From contig CAVZEV010000012.1 of the NCBI GenBank assembly GCA_963774405.1, positions 89,453-153,452 of the forward strand: DNA of 64,000 nucleotides. Reading direction: 5' to 3'. The stretch comes from VRUE01 sp963774405. GTDB taxonomy: Bacteria > Actinomycetota > Thermoleophilia > Solirubrobacterales > 70-9. Positions within the stretch are counted from its first letter, which is position 1. Each line of letters begins with the position of its first letter. Shown in pieces: positions 37,796-45,920 of the stretch. A program made the position numbers and the translations under genes. The notes under the pieces are model-generated. The model did not search any database and was not told the DNA's origin. It was given only the letters and a program-made list of their open reading frames with translations.

Positions 37796-39388
37796 TCAGT
37801 CCGCGGCTTCGGCGGCGGCCGCTTCGCTGCCGCTCGCGGGAGCGGCAGGAGTCGACGAGGAACCTTCGGCCGGCGCGGGCGGGCTTTCCGGTTCGGGTTC
37901 GGGCGCCGGTGTCGGTGCCGGGGCCGGTGCTGGGGGAGTGGCTTCGGCGGGGGGCGGAGCGGCGACGGGCGGCGTGCCGCTGCCGCCGACGGTGACGACG
38001 ACCGTGCCGGTTCCCGCTCCGGCGGGAGCGCCGGCGACGCCGGTCGAGGGCGTCGCGCCGTCGATCTTCGCTGCGGTTTGTTCATCGGCGCTCGCTTCGG
38101 GCGCTTCGACGCCGCCGGAGGCGACTTCGTCGGCCACGGGCGGTTCGGCGGTGACTTCGGCGGGAGCTTCGGCTTCCACCGGGGCCGGTTCGACCGGCGC
38201 CGGCGCCGGGGCCGGTTCCACCGCTACAGCGGTCTCGATCGGGGCCGCCGCGACGACGGCGTTCTGCGCCGGGGCAAGCTTGGCGACCGGCGGGCTCTGG
38301 TGGGAAGTGCGCGCGACCGGTGGCGAGGCCGAGTTGACCGGAGTGGGTTCGGTCTGCTGCTTGACCTCGACCGCGCCGGCGGTGAGGACCGCTGCGGTGA
38401 CCACGCCGGCGACGGCCTTGGTGCCGATCGCGCCGCCGACCGCGCCGCCGAGGCCGCCCAGGCCGCCGGCAGCACCGCCGCCGCCGAGCGCAGCACCGAC
38501 GCCGCCGACCGCGGCGGAGCCGGCTCCGGTGGCGCCGGCGCCCGTAGCGGTCGCCGCGCCGGTGGAGCCGGCACCCCCCAGGCCAAGCTTGGAAGCAAAG
38601 AAGCCCTTCAACGCGACGAGCGGCCCGACCGGCACCAGGGCGGCGAGCACCTTGTCGTTGGATCGCAGCTGCGAACGGAAGTCTTTGCACTCCTCGCACT
38701 CGCGAACGTGGCGGCGGACCGGGCCGGAGAGCTTGCGCAGGCCCTCGGCGGCCTCGGCGAGGTCGAGCCGCACCTCGCCGCAGGTGAGCTGGCGCGCCTG
38801 GCTGGCCTCGGCGAGCGAGATCCGCGCCCGCACCAACAGCGACTTGACCGAGGGCACGCTGGTCTCCATTGCCTGGGCGATCTCCTCGTAGGACATCGCG
38901 TCCATCTCGCGCAGCAGCAGGGCGGAGCGCTGGGTCTCGGGCAGCTTGCCGACATCGGTGAGAAGCTGGCGGAACTCCTCGCGGTTGTGGACCTTCTCGG
39001 CGGTCGAGGCGGCCTCGACTTCGGGAACCATGTCCATCGATTCGTGCGCGTCGGCGGTCGGTTTGCGCAGGTGGTTGAGGCAGCGGTTGCGGGCGATCCG
39101 GTAGAGCCACGGGCGCAGGTTGATCTCGCGCTCGTCGGCCAGCATCGCTTTGTAGGCGTTGACGAAGACCTCCTGCAGGACGTCTTCGGCGTCCTCGGTG
39201 GAGCCCAGCATCTGGCGGCAGAAGCCGAGCAGCCGTCCCTGGTAGCGGTCGACGATCGCCTCGAAGGCACCGGGGTTGCCGGCGCGGGCCATCGCGATCA
39301 GGTGTTCGTCCCCTTGGAGCTTGAGCAGCGGCGAGCGCCGGGCGAGGAGTCCGCGGCGACTGGCGTGTGTGAGAGCTGAAGCCTCCAA
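37796..39388 (-). CDS. ECF-type sigma factor fused to zinc-finger, TM and Pro/Ala/Glu-rich extracellular tail
   Basis: The 530 residues combine a transcription factor with a membrane anchor. Sigma region 2 is at about 30-110 (YQGRLLGFCRQMLGSTEDAEDVLQEVF; LRPWLYRIARNRCLNHL) and region 4 at about 145-200 (LPETQRSALLLREMDAMSYEEIAQAM). An anti-sigma-like zinc motif follows (LTCGEVRLDLAEA ... HVRECEECKDF), then a Gly/Ala-rich segment with a hydrophobic helix (AVAGVVTAAVLTAGAV), and about 190 residues of Pro/Ala/Val/Glu-rich sequence. Glutamate codons are GAG in the sigma part and GAA in the tail. A membrane-held sigma factor released or regulated by the tail is inference. Confidence 0.83.
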   Translation of the reverse strand: MEASALTHASRRGLLARRSPLLKLQGDEHLIAMARAGNPGAFEAIVDRYQGRLLGFCRQMLGSTEDAEDVLQEVFVNAYKAMLADEREINLRPWLYRIARNRCLNHLRKPTADAHESMDMVPEVEAASTAEKVHNREEFRQLLTDVGKLPETQRSALLLREMDAMSYEEIAQAMETSVPSVKSLLVRARISLAEASQARQLTCGEVRLDLAEAAEGLRKLSGPVRRHVRECEECKDFRSQLRSNDKVLAALVPVGPLVALKGFFASKLGLGGAGSTGAATATGAGATGAGSAAVGGVGAALGGGGAAGGLGGLGGAVGGAIGTKAVAGVVTAAVLTAGAVEVKQQTEPTPVNSASPPVARTSHQSPPVAKLAPAQNAVVAAAPIETAVAVEPAPAPAPVEPAPVEAEAPAEVTAEPPVADEVASGGVEAPEASADEQTAAKIDGATPSTGVAGAPAGAGTGTVVVTVGGSGTPPVAAPPPAEATPPAPAPAPTPAPEPEPESPPAPAEGSSSTPAAPASGSEAAAAEAAD

Positions 39389-39511
39389 GCGAATCCTCCG
39401 TTAGAGCCGGGGAAGGCGTTGTCTTCTAGCTTCAAAGACACCGTAGCAGCGCCGTAGTTGCGGTCTTCCGGCACTATTTAGTGCGGGTTTAGAAACCCAA
39501 ACTCAACAAAA

Positions 39512-39598
39512 TGCCCGGGGCGGGATTCGAACCCGCAAGCCCCCCAGTGGGGCAGCGCCTTTTAAGGGCGCCGCTTTTGCCAATTTCGCCACCCGGGC
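39512..39598 (-). tRNA. tRNA-Leu (TAA)
   Basis: On the minus strand an 87-nt class II tRNA has acceptor GCCCGGG/CCCGGGC, anticodon stem GCGCC/GGCGC with loop CTTAAAA (anticodon TAA) and a long variable arm CTGCCCCACTGGGGGGC, as expected for tRNA-Leu. No CCA is encoded. Confidence 0.95.
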
Positions 39599-39637
39599 AC
39601 GCTGATCGTAGCCGTGGTCTGTCTATAGGCTCAAACA

Positions 39638-41248
39638 ATGGAGCACGGCGGAAGGATCGTCGCGAAAGCGCTGAAGTCGCGCGGGGTGACGCACCTCTTC
39701 ACGCTCTCCGGGGGACACCTGTTCTCCATATATGACGGCTGCAGGGAGGAGGGCATCGAGATCGTCGACGTCCGCCACGAGCAGACGGCTGTCTTCGCCG
39801 CCGAGGGCTTCGCCAAGGCGACGCGGGGCGTGGGCGTCGCGGCGCTGACCGCGGGGCCCGGCGTGACCAACGGGATCAGCGCGATCGCCGGGGCGCAGGC
39901 CAACGGCTCGCCGCTCTGCGTGCTCGGCGGGCGCGCGCCGGAGATGCGCTGGGGCTCGGGCTCGCTGCAGGAGTTCGACCACGTGCCCGTGGTCTCGCCC
40001 CTGGTCAAGTCGGCCGAGACGGTGAAGGAGCCGGGCGAGATCGGCGCGCGCACGGCCGCGGCGCTCGACCTGGCGGCGGCGATGCCTGGCGGCCCGACCT
40101 TCGTCGATTACCCGCTCGACGTCGTCTTCAGCGAGGCCGAGCCGGGCATCCCGGCGCCCGATCCGGTCGCGGCCGGGCGGGCCGACGGGATCGAGGAGGC
40201 CGCGGCGCTGCTCGCCTCGGCCGAGCGGCCGGCGATCATGGCCGGCTCCGGCCTGTATTGGGGGAGGGGCGAGGAGGAGCTGCGCGCCCTGGCCGAGGCG
40301 CTCGGGATCCCGGTCTTCCTCAACGGCCTTGGCCGCGGCTGCCTGCCGGCGGACCACGAGCTCGCCTTCAGCCGCGCCCGCGGCGCCGGGCTCGGTGGCG
40401 CCGACGTGGCGTTGGTGATCGGCGTGCCGCTCGACTTCCGCCTCGGCTTCGGGGCGAGCATCGCCGCGGAGGCGAAGCTGATCCGGCTCGACGCCGCGGC
40501 CAACGAGCTGAGCGCCAACCGGGCGCCGCAGGTCGACCTGGTCGGCGACGTCGCCGCCGGCCTGACGGCGATTCGCGAGGCGCTCGCCTCGCCGCCGCGC
40601 CGCACCGATCCCTGGCTGGCGCAGCTGCGCAAGGTCGAGGAGGAGAAGCGCGCGCTCGAGCGGGCCGAGCTCGACGACGGCCGCTCGCCGCTGCACCCGG
40701 TGCGCGTCTACAGGGAGCTGGCGGAGGTGCTCGAGCGCGACGCGATCGTCATCGGCGACGGTGGCGACTTCGTCTCCTACGCGGGTCGCTTCGTCGACAC
40801 CTACCAGCCGGGCTGCTGGATGGACCCCGGGCCGTTCGGCTGTCTCGGGGCGGGCCCGGGCCAGGCGATCGGGGCGAAGCTGGCCCATCCTGAGCGCCAG
40901 GTCTGCCTGCTGCTCGGCGACGGCGCCTTCGGCTTCGCCGGGATGGAGTTCGACACGATGGCCCGCCACGGCCTGCCGGTGGTCGGGGTGATGGGCAACA
41001 ACGGGATCTGGGCGCTCGAGCACCACCCGATGAAGTTCCTCTACGGCTACTCGGTGGCGGCCGAGCTGCGGCCGGAAACGCGCTACGAGCAGATGGTCGA
41101 GGCGCTCGGCTGCGACGGCGTCCTGGCGCGGGAACCGGCCGAGCTGCGGCCGGCGCTCGAGCGCGCCTTCGAGTCGGGCAAGCCGACCCTGGTCAACGTG
41201 CTGACTGATCCCGAGGTCGTCTACCCGCGCAAGTCGAATCTGGCCTGA
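39638..41248 (+). CDS. Thiamine-pyrophosphate-dependent enzyme, acetolactate synthase-like
   Basis: The 536-residue protein has the three domains of the TPP-dependent carboligase/decarboxylase superfamily. The N-terminal Pyr domain has the catalytic Glu in VDVRHEQTAVFAAEGFAKAT and GPGVTNGISAI, the central FAD/Rossmann-like domain follows, and the PP domain has GDGAFGFAGMEFDTMARHGLP with the GDG-N metal motif. No regulatory subunit gene (ilvN) is nearby, so a catabolic enzyme such as oxalyl-CoA decarboxylase or a related acetolactate synthase-like enzyme is possible. A perfect terminator follows. Confidence 0.85.
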   Translation: MEHGGRIVAKALKSRGVTHLFTLSGGHLFSIYDGCREEGIEIVDVRHEQTAVFAAEGFAKATRGVGVAALTAGPGVTNGISAIAGAQANGSPLCVLGGRAPEMRWGSGSLQEFDHVPVVSPLVKSAETVKEPGEIGARTAAALDLAAAMPGGPTFVDYPLDVVFSEAEPGIPAPDPVAAGRADGIEEAAALLASAERPAIMAGSGLYWGRGEEELRALAEALGIPVFLNGLGRGCLPADHELAFSRARGAGLGGADVALVIGVPLDFRLGFGASIAAEAKLIRLDAAANELSANRAPQVDLVGDVAAGLTAIREALASPPRRTDPWLAQLRKVEEEKRALERAELDDGRSPLHPVRVYRELAEVLERDAIVIGDGGDFVSYAGRFVDTYQPGCWMDPGPFGCLGAGPGQAIGAKLAHPERQVCLLLGDGAFGFAGMEFDTMARHGLPVVGVMGNNGIWALEHHPMKFLYGYSVAAELRPETRYEQMVEALGCDGVLAREPAELRPALERAFESGKPTLVNVLTDPEVVYPRKSNLA

Positions 41249-41280
41249 CCAGGCCTGCCGCGTTCTCTGGCCCCAAAAAG

Positions 41281-41308
41281 AAACGACCGCCATTGCTGGC
41301 GGTCGTTT
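41281..41308 (+). terminator. Intrinsic terminator of the TPP-enzyme gene
   Basis: A perfect 12-bp stem AAACGACCGCCA/TGGCGGTCGTTT with loop TTGC is preceded by an A-run and ends in TTT, which makes it usable on both strands. It lies 32 nt after the TPP-enzyme stop. Confidence 0.9.
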
Positions 41309-41312
41309 CAAG

Positions 41313-41638
41313 TTGGTCCCTCAGGACGGGCAGGGGTACGTCTTCAGGGACCAGTTCTTATTTGGTGGACTCAGACGGCGGGAGGCGCCATGATGCGGCA
41401 ATCGTCTGGGCCCTTTTACCGAGTCCGAGAGGGTTGCCCCACCTCTTTCTCGATGTGGCGATTATCTGCTCGCCTGTCCGATACGTCTAGCCGGCGATAA
41501 GCCAGCTACTCGTAATCGATGACCCCTACCCTACCAAGTTTTGGGGGTTCGACCGCTTGTTTAACCCAAATGTCCGAGTCGGTGAAACGCGACTGTCCAC
41601 CTAGGAACAGGTAATTACCCTCATTTGAGAATGTGGCG
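41313..41638. other. Low-GC intergenic stretch
   Basis: This gap is richer in A and T than the surroundings. It holds an imperfect inverted repeat (GGTCCCT at 41,314 and AGGGACC near 41,347) and, on the minus strand, an ORF fragment described separately. No complete gene is seen. Confidence 0.6.
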
Positions 41639-41650
41639 TTATCCGCAGTC
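41506..41650 (-). pseudogene. Possible C-terminal ORF fragment next to ppx
   Basis: On the minus strand an uninterrupted frame reads ADNATFSNEGNYLFLGG then SRFTDSDIWVKQAVEPP and ends VGVIDYE-stop. The composition looks protein-like and the DNA is less GC-rich than the neighbours. It overlaps the ppx 3' end in a different frame and has no start. It may be a remnant of a gene disrupted before or by the ppx junction, or chance. Confidence 0.3.
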
Positions 41651-42580
41651 CAGAGCCGATACAGCTGATATCGCGCTGCCGTAGAGGATGTCGTGCTCGG
41701 AGACTTCGATGCGGTCGAGGCCGAATGCGCGCATCGTCTCGACCAAGATCACCACTCCAGCCACGATGTTAGGCGCGCGATCGGGGTGCAGGCCGGTGAT
41801 GTCTGCCCGTTTGGACAGTGGGGCGGAGGCCAATTGCGAGAGAAGTCGCTGGATCGTGCCGAGCGTCAGCGTATGCCCGTGTACTTGCTTCGGGTCATAG
41901 GGCTCGAGGCCGATCTCGATCGAGGCCAGCGAGGTGGGGGTGCCGGCGACGGCGATGCCTGCCTCGGCGGCGGCACCGGGCCGGCCGGCGATCGCGCCCT
42001 CGATCAAGCCACGGACGTCGGCGGCGAGCGCCTCGAGCTCAAGCGCGGTTGGCGGGTCGGCACTGATGTGGCGCTCGCTGTGGCGGACGACGCCGGCTTG
42101 CAGCGAGGCGTGGAAGGCGACCTCCTCACCGGTGCCGACGATCAGCTCGGTCGAGCCGCCGCCGATGTCGACGACCAGCGTCGGCACGCTGGGCGAGTTC
42201 TCGCAGGTGGCGCCGAGGTAGGTGAGGCGAGCCTCTTCCTCGCCGTCGAGCACGCGGGCTGAGAGCGCGAAGCGCTCGCGCAGCTCGGCGGCGAAGGCGC
42301 TGCCGTTGGAGGCGTCGCGGACGGCGCTGGTCGCGATCGCGTCGATCGTCTCGACACCGCGCTCGCGGCAGATCGCCACGTAGTCGGCGATCGCCGCGCA
42401 GGCCGCCTCGATCGCCTCGGCCGAGAGCTGCCCCGAGAGGTCGACGCCCCGGCCCAGCCGGGTCACCCGACTCTGCCGCTCAACCTCCGTCACCCGCCCC
42501 CCGGCGACGTCCGCAACCAGCAGCCGCGTCGAGTTGGAGCCGATGTCGATCACCGCCACCCTGTGAGAGCCCGCACCCAT
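41639..42580 (-). CDS. Exopolyphosphatase / guanosine pentaphosphate phosphohydrolase family
   Basis: The 313-residue actin-like ASKHA ATPase-fold enzyme hydrolyses polyphosphate or pppGpp. Motifs are VAVIDIGSNSTRLLVAD (phosphate 1), ATSAVRDASNG, DGEEEARLTYLG, LVVDIGGGSTEL (phosphate 2) and a C-terminal VAGTPTSLASI with a HGHTLTL segment. It is a short (Ppx1-type) member without the HD-like C-terminal domain. It ends next to a low-GC gap and starts 55 nt from tRNA-fMet. Confidence 0.92.
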   Translation of the reverse strand: MGAGSHRVAVIDIGSNSTRLLVADVAGGRVTEVERQSRVTRLGRGVDLSGQLSAEAIEAACAAIADYVAICRERGVETIDAIATSAVRDASNGSAFAAELRERFALSARVLDGEEEARLTYLGATCENSPSVPTLVVDIGGGSTELIVGTGEEVAFHASLQAGVVRHSERHISADPPTALELEALAADVRGLIEGAIAGRPGAAAEAGIAVAGTPTSLASIEIGLEPYDPKQVHGHTLTLGTIQRLLSQLASAPLSKRADITGLHPDRAPNIVAGVVILVETMRAFGLDRIEVSEHDILYGSAISAVSALDCG

Positions 42581-42634
42581 GCCGGCGGCACTCTAGAGAC
42601 AGCAGCCCATACGTTGCTAGCATGCCCCTACGCC

Positions 42635-42707
<73 letters not shown>

Positions 42708-43023
42708 TGCGGCGAAAGCCCTGCAAATCGCAGGGTTTTCGTCTTTCTGGGCTGTAGACAAGAGGGTGCAAAATCGGCCCTGGGGCAACGCCTGGGGCAA
42801 CACGAGGTCAAAGTGAGGTCGATCCAGGCCTTGCGCGGCGCCCCCGATCCACCTACGTTCGGCCGCGAGAAACGCAGAAATAAACGGCCCCGGCGACGCT
42901 GGAACGCCCCGGGGCCCGGCACCGAAGGACGAGCCTTCGATGCGAGAGAGACCGTACCGACGTAGGCCGTTCTGGACCGCGTCGCGGGCTTCTCCTCGGT
43001 GCCTCTATCGAGAGGAGGGCACC
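42708..43023. other. tRNA-proximal ICE border region without gene
   Basis: The stretch holds a terminator (42,719-42,739), two direct copies of CCTGGGGCAAC at 42,779 and 42,791, and the leader of the gene at 43,024. Direct repeats next to a tRNA 3' end are typical of tyrosine-recombinase attachment sites, but the second att site is outside the window. No ORF with coding character is present. Confidence 0.5.
42719..42739 (+). terminator. Terminator after tRNA-fMet
   Basis: The stem CCCTGC/GCAGGG with loop AAATC is followed by TTTTCGTCTTTCT. It is 12 nt past the tRNA 3' end. Confidence 0.8.
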
Positions 43024-43497
43024 GTGCCCGGCACCGTCACGACCATCGACCGCGACCAGCGCGTAGGGCTCTACGAGCTGGTCCGCAACCACCTCGGCAG
43101 CATCGAGGACTTCTTCGTTGCGCTGGAGCGCACCAAGGACTTCGCCAAGGCCGAGCGCCTGGGCCTGGAGTTCGCCGAAGACTTCCGGCTCCTGCAGGAC
43201 ATCGGTTGGGCCGAGCGCGACGAGCGCGAGACCTTCGAGCTGACCATGCCCGCCCACGACCTGATGGAACTGCTCCAGCGACTGCACGCGGAAGCTGTGC
43301 CGGTGCTGGTCCAGTCCGGCGCCGAGGCGAAGTCCAGCCGCGACGACGCCGAGACCGACCGGCGCTTTCAGCTCGGCTACGAGGTCTGCAACAAGCTCCT
43401 GGACGACCTCGACCCGCGCGGAGCTGATCGCGGGCGGACCGAGCGCTCCGCTCCGCGGCGGACGCGGTCCAGTTGCCCTCGCGGAGACCGGCCGTGA
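43024..43497 (+). CDS. ICE-borne helical protein of unknown function
   Basis: A 157-residue protein starts at GTG 43,024 with the strong ribosome binding site GAGAGGAGGG. It is largely helical (LYELVRNHLGSIEDFFVALE and AEDFRLLQDIGWAERDERETFEL) and ends in a basic tail. Its TGA overlaps the GTG of the OB-fold gene. I recognise it only as a recurring type beside actinobacterial conjugative elements; no function can be given. Confidence 0.72.
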   Translation: MPGTVTTIDRDQRVGLYELVRNHLGSIEDFFVALERTKDFAKAERLGLEFAEDFRLLQDIGWAERDERETFELTMPAHDLMELLQRLHAEAVPVLVQSGAEAKSSRDDAETDRRFQLGYEVCNKLLDDLDPRGADRGRTERSAPRRTRSSCPRGDRP

Positions 43498-43910
43498 GCG
43501 GCTGGCGATGCCGATCGGCGCGGGCGGGGCGCGAGCCGTTTCCCGACCGACTTCCGCACGAGCTCAATCACCTGGTGTTGACCGGGACGCTCTTGGATGA
43601 GCCGCGCGAGGCGAGGAGCCCGCGAGGCGACACGGTCACGATGCTCCGGCTCGGGTTCCCGGTGCGCGATCCAGAGCGGCCCGGAAACCTGTGGACCCTG
43701 GCGCGGTGCGGGGTCGAAGTGCCGGCCGCGATCGCGAAGCGAGGCGTGCCGAGCCTGCGGGTTGGTGCTCCGGTTCTCGCGTGGGGCCAGCTCAGCGACC
43801 GCGAGGCCGACGAGTACGGCGACCAGGGCGGCGTGATCGTCGCCGCCTCGGTGTATCCGGGCGCACCACCCGGCCCGCCGCCGCATCTGTTTCTCGTCGG
43901 GGGCCGCTGA
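43494..43910 (+). CDS. OB-fold protein, SSB-like
   Basis: This 138-residue protein from GTG 43,494 has a beta-rich core resembling single-stranded-DNA-binding proteins: LNHLVLTGTLLDEPREARSP, TVTMLRLGFPV, LWTLARCGVEVP and LRVGAPVLAWGQLSD. The overall match to SSB is weak, so the assignment rests on the strand pattern. Binding single-stranded transfer DNA would suit an ICE. Confidence 0.6.
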   Translation: MSGWRCRSARAGREPFPDRLPHELNHLVLTGTLLDEPREARSPRGDTVTMLRLGFPVRDPERPGNLWTLARCGVEVPAAIAKRGVPSLRVGAPVLAWGQLSDREADEYGDQGGVIVAASVYPGAPPGPPPHLFLVGGR

Positions 43911-43921
43911 GGCGGCGAGTC

Positions 43922-44030
43922 GATTGTGATTTTTCGAGGGCCAAGGCGTAGGCCACAGGGAGGGGCGGATGGACTGCCCGTGGTTGGGCGGTCCGCCGCT
44001 TCCTGCCTTGGCCCTCGGAAAGTCACGATC
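43922..44030 (+). repeat. Inverted repeat / structured leader before the poly-XRE gene
   Basis: Arms at 43,922-43,947 and 44,005-44,030 match over 26 bp (core CGAGGGCCAAGGC) with three differences that are G-T compatible in RNA. The 57-nt loop has its own inverted sequences (GGCGGA/TCCGCC and CCACAGGG with CCCGTGG). It ends 27 nt before the GTG of the regulator, so it may be a structured 5' leader, an operator array or a small RNA. Confidence 0.65.
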
Positions 44031-44057
44031 ACCGGCTGAGCCCCTGCGGGACGGGCC

Positions 44058-45836
44058 GTGGAGCGGCATCGCTGCGAGGAGTGCGGTCGAGAGTTGTTCG
44101 ACCTCCAAAGCGGACCGTCGCCGACCCGGTGCGAAGACTGCATCCCCGAAACCGGGCCGGGCAGCCCCCTCGTTGAGCGGCTGGCGACCAACCTCCGGCG
44201 GCTTCGTCAAGGGGTGGGCATCGAGAAGCCGGAGTTGGCGCGGCGGGCTGCGCTCAAGGTCGAGGAGCTGTCGCGCTTCGAGGACGCCGCGCACGAACTG
44301 AGCGCGACCAAGGCGCTCCGGCTCGCGCATTCGATGGGCGTCTCGATCGAGGAGTTGGTCGAGTGCGTCTACTGGAACCCCGGCGAGAGGGTGCGCAGGC
44401 CCGGCGAGCGCCGGCCGTTCTCAGAACGGCTCGCCGGCTTCTTCCTCGTGCTTCCCGCCAACGCGCCCGTCTTCGATCCGCCACTCCCGCGCGATCCGGT
44501 CGGCGACCGCCAGGAGGCGGCCGCGATATTTGGGCAGAACGTCCGCACCGCTCGCGAACGCCGCCATCTGACGCAGGCGAAGCTCGCCAGCGCCGCCGGT
44601 TTCAGCAAGTCCGGCCTGTCTCTGATCGAGCGAGGCGTCCGCGAGACGACGATCGACACTCTGCTGTCCCTGGCTCGCGCCCTGGAAGTCACACCGGCGT
44701 TCCTGCTCGGAGGAGTTGCCTGGGAGCCTCCTCAGTCGTCTTGCACCAACGCGGCTCGCCAGTGCCACGCTCAGCGCCACGACGCCCACAGCCTCGACGG
44801 CTCGATCAAGCGGCTCTGGGGCGAGGGCAAGACGGCCGGCGAGATTGCGGATGCGGTCGGCGCCTCGCCGGGAGCCGTCTCGGCAGTCGTCCACCGCCTG
44901 CGCGAGCACGGCGACCGACTCGCGCATCGCAGCCCGCCCACGCGAGCCGTCCACGAAGGAGCACGGCGGCGGCGCGGCCGACGGATCGCGGCCTCGCCCT
45001 CGGAGCGCGACCCCGTTGCCGCCGACCGCGAGCCGGACGACGTGCCGGAAATCTCAGAGCACGAAGCAGTTGCCCACCTCGGCGCCAACGTGGCGTTCCA
45101 CCGGAAGGCCACCGGGCTCACCCTTCGGGAGCTCGGGGAAGCGACCGAGGTCGACCGGACCTATCTGCACCGGATCGAGAACGGAAGGGCCGGCGTCCCG
45201 AGGATTTCTCTCGTCGTGAAGCTGGCGGCGAGTCTCAACGTGTCATGCGCGCGAGTTACGGCAGGCATCGTCTGGGACCCGAGTCTCGGAAGGTTCAAGC
45301 TCGAGGCCGAGGGCGACAAGGGCTCGGGCGACAGGCAACGTCTTGGACTGAACACCCGCCGCGCCCGGCGGGAGGCGAACATCTCGCAACAGGCTCTCGG
45401 CGAACGCGCCTCCCTGTGTCGCGGCGACGTTGTCGATTTCGAGCGCGGCAGTCGGAACTTCCGAATCTTCGCGGCGGTCAAGCTGGCCGGCGCGCTGGGG
45501 GTTGACCTCGCAGGCTTGTTCTCGGGAGTGGGACGCTGGTACGTCCGGCCGCTCCCGGCGCCCGAATACGGGCCGGAAGATCATCCGCCGACCAAAGCCG
45601 AACGCGACGCCCTGCTCGCCCGCCTATGGCGGGATGGACGATCGGAACGGGAGATTGCCGATGCATTGGGGCTGATGCCTGGTTCCATTGGCCCGTATGT
45701 CCGCGAACTTCGCGATGCAGGCCAGCGGCTTTCATACCGTCGCCCTTCTCGTCGCAGAGTCGAGAACGCCGCACGTCACCGACGACGCGCAAGCGGCACC
45801 TCTTTCCTGTCGCAAGCGGCTTGTGATCGACGTTGA
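44058..45836 (+). CDS. Zinc-ribbon protein with four XRE domains and two further HTH domains
   Basis: The 592-residue protein has a repetitive layout. Residues 6-28 form a Cys4 ribbon (CEECG ... CEDC). XRE domain 1 covers 40-107, XRE 2 157-222 (LTQAKLASAAGFSKSGLSLIE), a homeodomain-like HTH 248-290 (GKTAGEIADAVGASPGAV), XRE 3 340-408 (LTLRELGEATEVDRTYLHRI), XRE 4 428-495, and a second homeodomain-like HTH 516-560 (GRSEREIADALGLMPGSI). Each of the first three XRE units ends in W-[NED]-P and the fourth in GRWY. The order XRE-XRE-HTH is present twice, suggesting internal duplication. It should be a large DNA-binding regulator of the ICE; targets are unknown. Confidence 0.85.
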   Translation: MERHRCEECGRELFDLQSGPSPTRCEDCIPETGPGSPLVERLATNLRRLRQGVGIEKPELARRAALKVEELSRFEDAAHELSATKALRLAHSMGVSIEELVECVYWNPGERVRRPGERRPFSERLAGFFLVLPANAPVFDPPLPRDPVGDRQEAAAIFGQNVRTARERRHLTQAKLASAAGFSKSGLSLIERGVRETTIDTLLSLARALEVTPAFLLGGVAWEPPQSSCTNAARQCHAQRHDAHSLDGSIKRLWGEGKTAGEIADAVGASPGAVSAVVHRLREHGDRLAHRSPPTRAVHEGARRRRGRRIAASPSERDPVAADREPDDVPEISEHEAVAHLGANVAFHRKATGLTLRELGEATEVDRTYLHRIENGRAGVPRISLVVKLAASLNVSCARVTAGIVWDPSLGRFKLEAEGDKGSGDRQRLGLNTRRARREANISQQALGERASLCRGDVVDFERGSRNFRIFAAVKLAGALGVDLAGLFSGVGRWYVRPLPAPEYGPEDHPPTKAERDALLARLWRDGRSEREIADALGLMPGSIGPYVRELRDAGQRLSYRRPSRRRVENAARHRRRASGTSFLSQAACDRR

Positions 45837-45920
45837 ATCGTTCCGAATGCTTGCCGAACATGGTGGGCAGCGCAGGCGCGTCCAGTGCCAAGGCCAGCTT
45901 AATCCCGTAAAATCAAGCAA

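Noticed and set aside
39511..39735. Plus-strand ORF starting MPGAGFEPASPPVG
   Set aside because: It is the reverse complement of tRNA-Leu read as protein, a common artefact.
42779..42801. CRISPR-like direct repeats
   Set aside because: Only two 11-bp copies separated by one base are present; they fit an attachment region better than an array. No CRISPR array or cas gene was seen in the window.
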